This document shows positions 7,949-16,335 of a stretch of DNA of 48,197 nt, in pieces. The position numbers were made by a program, and so were the translations under genes. Positions within the stretch are counted from its first letter, which is position 1, and each line of letters opens with the position of its first letter. Below the pieces are notes generated by a model. That model was not told where the DNA came from, searched no databases, and saw only the letters and a program-made list of their open reading frames with translations. The stretch spans positions 1 to 48,197 of the forward strand of contig JAITQS010000063.1 of the NCBI GenBank assembly GCA_031288795.1, in the 5' to 3' direction. This DNA comes from Holosporaceae bacterium (GTDB lineage Bacteria; Pseudomonadota; Alphaproteobacteria; UBA3830).

Positions 7949-8974
7949 TTGGACAAAACCGTCGCGCTTACCGGTGATAGACCTACCGGAAAACTTCATC
8001 TGGGTCATTTCGTGGGGTCTTTAAAAAACAGGATAAATCTCCAGTACAGCCATGATCAGTACATAATGATCGCTGACACTCAAGCGCTTACCGATTATTT
8101 CGAAAATTCTCAGCTGGTGGTGGACAATATAATAGAAGTTCTGTCCGATTACCTGGCAGTGGGAATAGATCCTGAATTATCAACAATTTTCATACAATCG
8201 CAGGTGCCGGCCCTCTGCGAATTGACCATGTACTATATGAATCTAGTCACGGTCGCTCGACTGGAACGCAATCCTACCGTAAAAGCGGAATTAGCCCAAA
8301 AGGATTTCGGAAAATCCATTCCGGCCGGATTCCTCTGCTATCCGGTCAGCCAAACGGCAGACATTACGGCATTTAAGGCAGAAATTGTTCCCGTCGGAGA
8401 AGATCAGCTGCCCATGATAGAGCAAGCTAACGAAATCGTTCGCAGATTTAATCGGCTATACGATACCAAGTGCCTGAAGGAAATCAGCGCATATCTCGGT
8501 GAAACTAAACGATTGGTGGGCATAGATGGAAAAGCAAAAGCCAGTAAATCTCTGAATAACGCAATATTTCTCTGCGACAGCCCTGATATCATAAAAGAAA
8601 AAGTATATGCAATGTTTACGGATCCGGATCATTTAAAAGTATCGGATCCCGGAAGAGTCGAGGGAAACGTGGTCTTCGAGTATCTGGACGCCTTCCACCC
8701 GGATGCTAAAGAAATATCGGCACTGAAAGCACAATACCAAAAAGGAGGACTTGGAGATATCGCCATAAAATCGCTGCTGAACGATGTTCTACAACGTTTT
8801 TTGCAACCAATACGCGAAAAACGAGCTGGACTAAAAAGAAAAAATCTCCTCGATTTATGCTTTGAGGGAACTAAAAAAGCAAAAAGTGTTGCAGAAAAGA
8901 CTCTATGTGAAGTAAAATCGTCAATGGGCATAGATTTATTTGAAAAATGCAATTTTTATCAAAGAAACCACTGA
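7949..8974 (+). CDS. trpS: Tryptophanyl-tRNA synthetase
   Basis: TrpRS charges tRNA-Trp with tryptophan using ATP. The 341-residue protein is the normal bacterial length. It shows the class I HIGH-type motif (TGKLHLGHFVGS, near residue 13), the KMSKS-type motif (KAKASKS, near residue 196) and the family segments SQVPALCELTMYY and VGEDQLPMIEQANEI. The start is TTG, preceded by a perfect AGGAGG at proper distance, and no better ATG exists. It lies directly behind the tRNA-Leu gene and may share its transcript. Confidence 0.95.
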   Translation: MDKTVALTGDRPTGKLHLGHFVGSLKNRINLQYSHDQYIMIADTQALTDYFENSQLVVDNIIEVLSDYLAVGIDPELSTIFIQSQVPALCELTMYYMNLVTVARLERNPTVKAELAQKDFGKSIPAGFLCYPVSQTADITAFKAEIVPVGEDQLPMIEQANEIVRRFNRLYDTKCLKEISAYLGETKRLVGIDGKAKASKSLNNAIFLCDSPDIIKEKVYAMFTDPDHLKVSDPGRVEGNVVFEYLDAFHPDAKEISALKAQYQKGGLGDIAIKSLLNDVLQRFLQPIREKRAGLKRKNLLDLCFEGTKKAKSVAEKTLCEVKSSMGIDLFEKCNFYQRNH

Positions 8975-9048
8975 AAATGACAACTTGATCTATTGATTTT
9001 TTTTTAAAAACCGTTCAGACTCTGAAAAGTGGTGAGAGGGGGGTTATT

Positions 9049-9321
9049 ATGAATAAATCTGATCTGGTCGATGCTCTTTCTAAAGATAGTGGGCTTACGA
9101 AGCTAGACTCTGAAAAAGCCATTAATTCATTTATAAATATAATGGAACGTGCATTGCAAAATGGCGAAGTCGTAACACTGGTTGGCTTCGGAAGTTTTTC
9201 TGTAAAACTAACCGCAGGTAGAAGCGGTAGAAATTTTAAAACTGGTGCTTCAATTAATATACCACCGAGAAATTCTGTCAGATTTAAACCTGGCAAAAAT
9301 CTTAAGGAATGCGTGAATTAG
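9049..9321 (+). CDS. hup: DNA-binding protein HU
   Basis: HU is a small dimeric protein that bends DNA and organises the nucleoid. The 90-residue length and the sequence fit: MNKSDLVDALSKDSGL, then VTLVGFGSFSV, the beta-arm region, and NSVRFKPGKNLKECVN at the end. GAGAGGGG precedes the ATG. Integration host factor subunits share the fold, but the short N-terminus and the tail favour HU. It appears to be monocistronic. Confidence 0.93.
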   Translation: MNKSDLVDALSKDSGLTKLDSEKAINSFINIMERALQNGEVVTLVGFGSFSVKLTAGRSGRNFKTGASINIPPRNSVRFKPGKNLKECVN

Positions 9322-9395
9322 CAGAATAATCACTATAATCACTGGCGGTTTGTCCAGTAACATGAGGTCGGCGTCTGCATTTTGTTAGTTTCTGC

Positions 9396-9424
9396 TTGGC
9401 GTCGACTGTTTTATGAGATATAAT
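9396..9424 (+). promoter_or_regulatory. Candidate promoter of the beta-barrel gene
   Basis: TTGGCG (9396-9401) and a perfect TATAAT (9419-9424) are separated by 17 bp, with the predicted start about 50 nt before the ATG at 9482. Confidence 0.5.
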
Positions 9425-9481
9425 TATGATAATGTGTTCTTGTTAGGGTGAAGTAGTAGTTATGGAATAGAAGTTGATTGC

Positions 9482-10216
9482 ATGAAAAAACTTTTTATAT
9501 GTTCGTTATTTTTGGTTTTTGACGTATTTTCTTCCGTTAAAGATCCTGCAGATGTCCCAAATGATGCGTCGGAAGATGATTTTCTAGAATTATCCGAGCC
9601 ACACAAAACCATCAGCGGAGCCTACTGGGGAGTAGGTTTGGGCATTGCCAATATTAAACACAAGTTAAACGCCACTTACGGTACCACTCCGGAACGTAGG
9701 GAATCGGTTTCACTGAGCAGTTCTGCTAATCAGTATGATTTTGCGCTCATCGCTGGATTCGGTTCGGCCTTCTACAAAAAATATTATGCGGGCATTGATT
9801 TTTTACTTTTTAGAAGATTCAGTAAAAAAACAGAATTCGCAGATGGCGAAATAGGTTTGAGACATACTTCCAGCGTAGGTTTCGATATGGATGTCAGAAT
9901 AGGATATCTGCTGCCGGAAAGCGGAAATTTGATATACGGGACCGTCGGATTTGCACGTGTTGTGGGCTCTGTCGTGTTCAAACGGAATAATCAAATGGAT
10001 GCTAGATATAGTACGTCATTTGGCTCATTTTATCCGACGTTTGGTGTTGGTATGGAGCATAAAATAAACGACACCTGGAGTATCAGAGGCGATCTTCGCA
10101 TGTCGATTACGTCGAAGGACGATGGAAAACAATGTAAAGTCGACAATAAGGTGTGGATATTTGACGTAAAGCCTAGCAAACTCAGCATTCGCCTGTTCGT
10201 TACTCACGGCATATGA
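9482..10216 (+). CDS. Outer-membrane beta-barrel protein
   Basis: The 244-residue protein starts with a signal peptide (MKKLFICSLFLVFDVFSS). The mature part alternates hydrophobic and polar residues in strand-like segments with many glycines and aromatics: GAYWGVGLGIANIKHK, FALIAGFGSAFYKKYYAGID, MDVRIGYLLPE, YPTFGVGMEHKIND and WSIRGDLRMSI. This resembles the small 8-stranded OmpA-like barrels of Alphaproteobacteria (Omp25/Omp31 type). The last residues are IRLFVTHGI, without the usual terminal phenylalanine. Its job could be structural or surface-related; it is not a general porin by size. A partial interspersed element follows the stop. Confidence 0.75.
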   Translation: MKKLFICSLFLVFDVFSSVKDPADVPNDASEDDFLELSEPHKTISGAYWGVGLGIANIKHKLNATYGTTPERRESVSLSSSANQYDFALIAGFGSAFYKKYYAGIDFLLFRRFSKKTEFADGEIGLRHTSSVGFDMDVRIGYLLPESGNLIYGTVGFARVVGSVVFKRNNQMDARYSTSFGSFYPTFGVGMEHKINDTWSIRGDLRMSITSKDDGKQCKVDNKVWIFDVKPSKLSIRLFVTHGI

Positions 10217-10274
10217 AAAATCCTGACTCCAGGAAAAAGACCATTGCGGGAAAAAGCCTTTAGGCAATAGTCTC
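10217..10274. repeat. Partial copy of the interspersed element
   Basis: Read on the minus strand, the end GAGACTATTGCCTAAAGGC runs from 10274 and continues with TTTTTCCCGC, close to the left part of the 16201 element (GAGACTATTGCCTAATGGC, then TTTTTCTCGC). The similarity covers about 30-35 bp. It lies directly behind the beta-barrel gene stop and may act as its transcript end. Confidence 0.5.
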
Positions 10275-10409
10275 GGAAAATCGCTGCCGATACCGTCCCT
10301 ATAGCCGGTCGAAAATCTTCCACCGATGATCTTTGATTTCATCGTTTGCAGCGCTACCAATTAGCTGTTTTTTATGTTAATATATGGTTAATATAGCTTA
10401 GGAAGTTAA

Positions 10410-10997
10410 ATGGTAGTTACATGCCCGGGGTGTCATTGTAAATATTCTGTTCAGCCGAACGTTATTGGCGATAGCAAGATGGTCCGTTGTGCACTATGTT
10501 CCACCACATGGCAGCAGGATTTTGTGGATGAGTCGGCGTTAAACAAAAAAAATCACGTTGAACATATTAAGTGGATCTTATTTTGGTTTACGGTATTTGT
10601 ATCATTATTTTCTTTATTTTTCACCAAAAACATCGTAATCAAAATTTGGCCGCCGGCGATTTGTTTTTATGATTTTTTTGGCATTGGTCCGCATGATACG
10701 AAAAAAATGTTTGCCATACAAAACGTGTCGAATTTTTTTGTGCGAAAAAACAATAAGCTATACATGGGACTGAAGGGGGAGCTTATAAACGTTTCCAATG
10801 ATGTACAAATTATGCCGAGTCTCGTAATATCATTGAAAAACGACGATCAAGCTTCAAAAGTGCCCTATAGAAAAGTCTGGACCCACGATTTAATGTATAA
10901 TAAACTGCTGCCGAACCAAAAAGTGCTTTTCGAGACGGAATTGCAGAGCGTTCCGTATAATGATCTCATATGTGATATAAAATTGGATGTTTTATAG
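10410..10997 (+). CDS. Zinc-ribbon membrane protein (MJ0042 type)
   Basis: The N-terminus is a zinc ribbon with two Cys pairs, CPGC (residues 5-8) and CALC near residue 27, followed by TTWQQDF. This is the MJ0042-type finger common in alphaproteobacterial proteins of unknown role. One membrane span follows (IKWILFWFTVFVSLFSLFF). The C-terminal part, with GLKGELINVSNDVQIMPSL and LPNQKVLFETELQSVP, resembles the DUF3426-like domain often found after this zinc ribbon. AGGA precedes the ATG. The gene ends 17 nt before ftsK, so the two are likely co-transcribed. The molecular function is not known. Confidence 0.75.
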   Translation: MVVTCPGCHCKYSVQPNVIGDSKMVRCALCSTTWQQDFVDESALNKKNHVEHIKWILFWFTVFVSLFSLFFTKNIVIKIWPPAICFYDFFGIGPHDTKKMFAIQNVSNFFVRKNNKLYMGLKGELINVSNDVQIMPSLVISLKNDDQASKVPYRKVWTHDLMYNKLLPNQKVLFETELQSVPYNDLICDIKLDVL

Positions 10998-11014
10998 TTT
11001 AACGCGGCTAAGTA

Positions 11015-13228
11015 ATGAATAAAAAAAGACGCTATCTTGACATGTGTTTTGAATTAATTTCGAGTTTGTATTGGCATTTGGTGGAGCTGCTGGGAACGGT
11101 TGTTTTTTTTACGGCGCTGGCGACCATTGTGGCGTTGGTATCGTACTGCCCGGAGGATCCATCGCTGAACACCGCCATTGACGGAATTCCATCGAACATG
11201 CTGTCATTTCCCGGCAGTTATTATGCCGATGTCCTGATGCAATTTTTGGGAACGTCCTCCTATATTTTTTCCGTTACACTGTTATCGTTCGGATATCAAA
11301 TGATACGTCATCATGTAGTTTCTTTTTGGAAGATTACGTCTTGTATTATGGCTTGTGTATCTGCGTCTATTTTGGGGGCGTTTTATTATGGAGTAGCGTC
11401 CGAGAGAGTTGGCCTAATCGGGTCATGGTTTTTTGAAATCCTGAAGCATCAGCGGCATTTAATTAATTTCGAATACGCCGACCAGGCGGCGGCGCTACTG
11501 ATCGGCGTTATTTTTCTGGTAACGCTGCTGCACGCGCTTCGCATTTATCCATCGGACCTGCTAAAGCCATTTTGTTTTCTTCTGCGATTTAAACCTAGGG
11601 TGAATACGGAAGAATTTCTAGAAAAAATAAGCGAAATAAAATCAGCCATTACAGGTAATGAAGACGCAGCCGATGATTCTTTATTTTGCGAGAAAAAAGT
11701 TTCTTCCAAATCGGGAGAGAAAATGCCTTCCGGTGGTCGTGCGGCAAGATTTATTTTGCCATCGGTGCTTTTGCTGCGGGAGCCAAAAAACTCTGAGGAA
11801 AAACTGAGCTCCGCGGAGCTGGAAGAGCGATCTGCCAATCTAATGAACGTGCTCAACGATTTTGGCATCAAGGGAGAGATCAGCGGAGTAAGTCCAGGAC
11901 CGGTGGTGACGCTCTATGAGCTCAAACCGGCGGCCGGCATAAAATCGTCGCGTGTCATAGGATTATCCAGTGATATTGCCCGCTACATGAGCGCTGTTTC
12001 GGCCAGAGTTGCCGTTATTCCGGGCAGAAACGCGTTGGGAATAGAGCTGCCCAATGCTAAACGTCAGACGGTGTTTTTGCGAGAGCTACTGGAGTCCGGC
12101 GTTTATAAAAAATCTGCCGGTGTCTTGCCAATATCGTTGGGAAAAGACATATCCGGCGGAGCCATTGTGGCGGATCTAGCGAAAATGCCTCATTTGCTCA
12201 TCGCCGGTACGACGGGATCTGGCAAATCGGTGGGCATAAACGCCATGATATTGTCGCTGTTGTACAAATTATCTCCGACGGAGTGTAAATTCATCATGAT
12301 AGATCCGAAGATGCTCGAGTTGTCCGTCTACGATAATATTCCGCATTTGCTGACGCCGGTGGTCACGGATCCGAAAAAAGCGGTTGTGGCACTGAAATGG
12401 GCCGTGCGGGAAATGGAATCCCGCTATAAATCCATGTCGAAGTTGGGCGTTAGAAACATAGAGGGATACAATTCCAAGCTCTCTTCGTTGCGAAATTCTG
12501 GCGAAGAAATAACGCGATGTGTCCAAACCGGTTTCAATATGGAAACCGGAGAGCCTATTTACGAACATCAGTCGATGAACCTGGAGAAATTGCCCTACAT
12601 TGTCATTATTGTGGACGAAATGGCAGATCTGATGCTGGTCGCCGGAAAGGACATCGAAATCACCGTGCAGCGACTGGCGCAGATGGCCCGTGCCGCGGGG
12701 ATTCATCTAATAATGGCCACACAGCGTCCGTCCGTTGACGTCATAACCGGCACCATCAAGGCTAATTTTCCCACAAGAATCAGCTTTCAGGTGAGCTCAA
12801 AGATCGATAGTCGCACAATCCTCGGAGAACAAGGCGCCGAACAGCTGCTGGGACAAGGAGATATGCTCTATATGGCCTCCGGTGGGCGCACTACCCGCAT
12901 ACACTGTCCGTTTGTGAGCGATGGCGAAGTGGAAGAAGTGGCAAAGCATCTGAAAGCACAGGATAAACCACACTACATCGAAACCATCCTAGAAGAAAAC
13001 GAAGACGCTGACAATGACGAAATGCTCTACAACGGAGAAGATGGCGATCCTATGTATAAGGAAGCTGTATCATTAATTCTTCGCGAAGGAAAAGTCTCCA
13101 CAAGCTTTATACAACGTCACCTGAAAATAGGCTACAATAGAGCCGCTAGAATCGTAGATATGATGGAAACCGCTGGCATTGTGTCCGCAGCCAATCATGT
13201 CGGCAAAAGAGAAATTATTGGAAGATAA
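11015..13228 (+). CDS. ftsK: DNA translocase FtsK
   Basis: FtsK anchors at the division septum and pumps chromosome DNA so that the termini separate. The 737-residue protein has four or so N-terminal membrane spans (residues about 15-190), a short linker, the motor domains and a C-terminal winged-helix gamma domain that reads KOPS sites. The Walker A motif is GTTGSGKS (residues about 398-405), and the Walker B region is YIVIIVDEMADLM. The tail (LILREGKVSTSFIQRHLKIG) fits the gamma domain. The linker is short compared with E. coli FtsK, as is usual in Alphaproteobacteria. The lolA gene follows after 2 nt. Confidence 0.96.
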   Translation: MNKKRRYLDMCFELISSLYWHLVELLGTVVFFTALATIVALVSYCPEDPSLNTAIDGIPSNMLSFPGSYYADVLMQFLGTSSYIFSVTLLSFGYQMIRHHVVSFWKITSCIMACVSASILGAFYYGVASERVGLIGSWFFEILKHQRHLINFEYADQAAALLIGVIFLVTLLHALRIYPSDLLKPFCFLLRFKPRVNTEEFLEKISEIKSAITGNEDAADDSLFCEKKVSSKSGEKMPSGGRAARFILPSVLLLREPKNSEEKLSSAELEERSANLMNVLNDFGIKGEISGVSPGPVVTLYELKPAAGIKSSRVIGLSSDIARYMSAVSARVAVIPGRNALGIELPNAKRQTVFLRELLESGVYKKSAGVLPISLGKDISGGAIVADLAKMPHLLIAGTTGSGKSVGINAMILSLLYKLSPTECKFIMIDPKMLELSVYDNIPHLLTPVVTDPKKAVVALKWAVREMESRYKSMSKLGVRNIEGYNSKLSSLRNSGEEITRCVQTGFNMETGEPIYEHQSMNLEKLPYIVIIVDEMADLMLVAGKDIEITVQRLAQMARAAGIHLIMATQRPSVDVITGTIKANFPTRISFQVSSKIDSRTILGEQGAEQLLGQGDMLYMASGGRTTRIHCPFVSDGEVEEVAKHLKAQDKPHYIETILEENEDADNDEMLYNGEDGDPMYKEAVSLILREGKVSTSFIQRHLKIGYNRAARIVDMMETAGIVSAANHVGKREIIGR

Positions 13229-13230
13229 AA

Positions 13231-13890
13231 ATGTTCCCTAAAACTAAAAAAATTTGGACAATGCTGATCATTGTGTGTTGCTGCAGCGTAACCGCAAACG
13301 AAAGCCCTAAAAAACGCATTCTAAATCCCCAAGAAACAGATCAGTATATCACACAACTGGAAGAATATCTGAACTCTCTAAAAACCATCGTGTCGAAATT
13401 CGTTCAAATAAACAGACGCGGCGAAAAAAGCTCCGGATATTTCATCCTAAAAAGACCCAATAAAATGAAACTCTACTATGTACCTCCCGCCTCCGACGTG
13501 ATAATCGCCAAAGATAATAAAATTACGCACTATAACCGCGAATTAAAAGAAAAAACCATGACTTCTATGTATTCGTCTCCGCTATCGTTCTTTCTGGAAA
13601 AAAAAATAAAATTGCGCGATAATGTTAAAGTGATGTCGGCGGTGGAGCTCAGCGACGCCATGGTCATTACTTTTTCCAGGAAAAATAACGACGACGATGG
13701 CGCTGTAGCACTGGTTTTCAAAAAAAATCCCATCCAATTGCTGAAATGGGAGATTTTCAGTAACAAAAACGAAATGACGCCATGGAATTCAACCAAAATT
13801 GTTTTGGCGGAGAGTAAAATTAACCGTTTAAAAATCCCCGATGACGAATTCGAAAAATTTACAAGCGTCACTCCGCAGTTGATTCAATAA
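13231..13890 (+). CDS. lolA: Outer-membrane lipoprotein carrier LolA
   Basis: LolA shuttles lipoproteins through the periplasm from LolCDE to the outer membrane. The 219-residue protein starts with a hydrophobic leader (IWTMLIIVCCCSVTA) and continues with the family pattern: YLNSLKTIVSKFVQINRRGE, GYFILKRPNKMKLYYVPP and SPLSFFLEKKI. It begins 2 nt after the ftsK stop, the usual alphaproteobacterial arrangement, so it depends on the ftsK transcript. No LolB gene is in the window, which is normal for this class. Confidence 0.88.
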   Translation: MFPKTKKIWTMLIIVCCCSVTANESPKKRILNPQETDQYITQLEEYLNSLKTIVSKFVQINRRGEKSSGYFILKRPNKMKLYYVPPASDVIIAKDNKITHYNRELKEKTMTSMYSSPLSFFLEKKIKLRDNVKVMSAVELSDAMVITFSRKNNDDDGAVALVFKKNPIQLLKWEIFSNKNEMTPWNSTKIVLAESKINRLKIPDDEFEKFTSVTPQLIQ

Positions 13891-14157
13891 TAGTGGATGA
13901 GCAACTCTCAAATATCAGCCAAAAACAATCCCATCTTTTTTGCAAGAAGAAGCTAACAAAAACAATGTCAATAGCCTTTTTGATGCTAACGACGATAATT
14001 GCGTATGGCAACAGAGATTCTAAACTGCTATATTTTCATAGAAGGTCATCGATATTTGGGAATTTATTCTGGAGTGGTGGCGCAAAATAGGCCGGTGATG
14101 CTAAATCTTAATAGGCTATTTTAAATCTTTTTAACTAAAATAATTGGAGTAATCTTC

Positions 14158-16200
14158 ATGCAAGTTTCCGTAAATGTATTTGATATGGATGCAACTAATC
14201 CTGCTTTTGTGATCAAAAGAGACGGCAGCAAAATGGCATTTGATATCGAAAAAATTGTAAATGCAATTCGAAAAGCGGGAATGGAAACCAATGAATTCAG
14301 CGAAGCAGAAGCAAGGCATATAACTTTTAAAGTCCTGAAAGTTCTAAAACACAGCTTTCGCGATGAAATTCCAGACATCGAACGGATTCAGGATATAGTT
14401 GAGCAGGTTCTGATCAGCGAGAATTTTTTTAAAACTGCCCGAGCCTATATCATTTACCGAGAAAAGCACGGCGAGCTTCGGCGCGATAAAAAAAATCTCA
14501 TTGATGTAACGGAGTCCGTAAACGAGTATTTGGATCGGCTCGACTGGCGAGTTCATGCAAATGCGAACCAGGGATATTCGCTGGGAGGAATGATTCTGAA
14601 CATATCCGGCAAGATGGTGGCCAACTATTGGCTAAACAGAGTATATCCGAAGCGGGTATCTGCAGCGCATATGGAAGGTGATTTTCACATTCATGATCTG
14701 GACATGTTGACCGGCTATTGCGCCGGCTGGTCTCTGCGGACACTGCTGAACGAGGGCTTCAACGGCGTACTCGGAAGAGTTGAGGCCGATGCACCGAGGC
14801 ATTTGTCCAGTGCGGTGGGACAGATGGTGAATTTTTTGGGCACTCTTCAAAATGAATGGGCCGGAGCGCAGGCGTTCAGTTCATTTGACACATATCTGGC
14901 ACCGTTTGTGAGAGCGGATAATCTTTCCTACGGCGAAGTAAAGCAGTGCATACAGGAGCTCATTTACAACCTCAATGTCCCGTCGAGATGGGGAACGCAG
15001 ACGCCCTTCACAAACCTGACCTTCGACTGGGTATGCCCAGACGATCTAAAAGACGCAGTTCCGCTGGTCGGAGGTAAAGAAGTGGGCTTCACCTACGGCG
15101 AGCTCCAGAAGGAAATGGATATGCTGAATCGCGCCTACATCGAAGTCATGACCGACGGAGATGCCAAAGGCCGAGTGTTTACCTTCCCGATCCCCACCTA
15201 CAACATCACAAAAGATTTCATTTGGAACAGCGAAAACGCAGATCTTTTGTTCGGGATGACTGCCAAATATGGTCTTCCGTACTTTCAGAATTTCGTAAAT
15301 TCCGACCTAAAACCGTCCATGGTGAGATCAATGTGCTGCCGACTGCAGTTGGACGTTAGGGAGCTCCTCAAGCGAGGCAATAGCCTCTTCGGATCCGCCG
15401 AACAAACCGGATCCATCGGCGTGGTCACCATAAATTGTGCCCGACTCGGATACTTGTACAAGAGAAACAAACAAGGCCTCCTAAATCGTCTGGAAGAGCT
15501 CATGGAATACGCTAAACAAAGTCTGGAGATCAAAAGAAAAGTGGTGCAGGGCTATCTGGATAGCGGACTGTATCCCTACACCAAGAGATACCTCGGCACT
15601 TTCAAAAATCATTTTTCCACCATTGGAGTAAATGGCATTAATGAAATGGTCCGCAATTTCACCAGTAACGAGCACGACATTACAACCCCTTTCGGGCATG
15701 AAATGGCACTGCAATTCCTGGACAAAATTAGAGAAATATTAATCAAATTCCAGGGAGAAACCAACCATATGTACAATTTAGAGGCTACACCGGCAGAAGG
15801 AACTACCTACCGCTTTGCTAAGGAAGATCTAAAACGCTATCCGGACATACTACACGCGGGTACCAGCGAGAATCCCTATTATACGAACTCTAGTCAGCTG
15901 CCGGTTAGCTACACCACCGACGCGTTCCAGGCCCTCACAATGCAGGACGAGCTGCAGAAAAAATATACCGGCGGTACGGTTCTTCACCTGTACATGAATG
16001 AGAGAATTTCCGGCGCCACCGTCTGTAAGAAATTGGTAAAAAAAGTAGTGGAAAACTTCCGATTGCCGTATTTTACGATTACTCCAACATTTTCCATATG
16101 TCCAAAGCACCAGTACCTCGCCGGAGAGCATTATTTTTGTCCAAAATGTGACGCAGAACTTATCGAAAAGAAAAAAATGGAAATGCCCAAAACCGCTTAA
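14158..16200 (+). CDS. nrdD: Anaerobic ribonucleotide reductase NrdD lacking its glycyl-radical segment
   Basis: NrdD makes deoxyribonucleotides from ribonucleoside triphosphates without oxygen, usually with formate as reductant, after NrdG installs a glycyl radical. An N-terminal ATP-cone (VIKRDGSKMAFDIEKIVNAI, residues about 18-105) precedes the catalytic barrel. The active-site cysteines are present: C188 in YCAGWSL and C427 in INCARLGYL. The zinc site is complete: C648-P-K-H, then C661-P-K-C664. The protein ends only 16 residues later. The family normally continues with a segment of the RVVGYxRP type carrying the radical glycine, and this is absent in all three frames after C664. GGAG lies 8 nt before the ATG. 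An interspersed element begins at the base after the stop. No nrdG gene is in view. The enzyme is probably inactive unless the glycyl part is supplied separately. Confidence 0.9.
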   Translation: MQVSVNVFDMDATNPAFVIKRDGSKMAFDIEKIVNAIRKAGMETNEFSEAEARHITFKVLKVLKHSFRDEIPDIERIQDIVEQVLISENFFKTARAYIIYREKHGELRRDKKNLIDVTESVNEYLDRLDWRVHANANQGYSLGGMILNISGKMVANYWLNRVYPKRVSAAHMEGDFHIHDLDMLTGYCAGWSLRTLLNEGFNGVLGRVEADAPRHLSSAVGQMVNFLGTLQNEWAGAQAFSSFDTYLAPFVRADNLSYGEVKQCIQELIYNLNVPSRWGTQTPFTNLTFDWVCPDDLKDAVPLVGGKEVGFTYGELQKEMDMLNRAYIEVMTDGDAKGRVFTFPIPTYNITKDFIWNSENADLLFGMTAKYGLPYFQNFVNSDLKPSMVRSMCCRLQLDVRELLKRGNSLFGSAEQTGSIGVVTINCARLGYLYKRNKQGLLNRLEELMEYAKQSLEIKRKVVQGYLDSGLYPYTKRYLGTFKNHFSTIGVNGINEMVRNFTSNEHDITTPFGHEMALQFLDKIREILIKFQGETNHMYNLEATPAEGTTYRFAKEDLKRYPDILHAGTSENPYYTNSSQLPVSYTTDAFQALTMQDELQKKYTGGTVLHLYMNERISGATVCKKLVKKVVENFRLPYFTITPTFSICPKHQYLAGEHYFCPKCDAELIEKKKMEMPKTA

Positions 16201-16319
16201 GAGACTATTGCCTAATGGCTTTTTCTCGCCATCGACTTCGTCAGATCCGTTGCTCAGATCCTCATGTACAGCCAGTACACTGCGGTCTTGTTAGAAAAAT
16301 CTCATTGGGCAACGGTCTC
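16201..16319. mobile_element. Interspersed element, copy A (119 bp, inverted ends)
   Basis: The left end GAGACTATTGCCTAATG and the inverted right end (read inwards GAGACCGTTGCCCAATG) match at 14 of 17 positions. The core CCATCGACTTCG, then GATCCGTTGCTCAGATCC and CAGTACACTGCGG is shared with the copy at 22423. It encodes nothing and looks like a MITE- or REP-like palindromic element. It fills the gap between the convergent nrdD and fhs genes, starting immediately after the nrdD stop, so it may also serve as a two-way transcript end. Confidence 0.75.
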
Positions 16320-16335
16320 GGGCATGGTGGCTTTT

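Noticed and set aside
13893-14090. 65-codon plus-strand frame after lolA with one hydrophobic segment (MSIAFLMLTTIIAYG)
   Set aside because: GTG start just behind lolA, no clear ribosome binding site and no family resemblance. It could be a tiny membrane peptide but cannot be supported.
16140-16320. Frameshift hiding the glycyl-radical end of NrdD
   Set aside because: All three plus-strand frames after the zinc site were read; none encodes a GYxRP-like sequence, so a simple frameshift does not explain the short protein.
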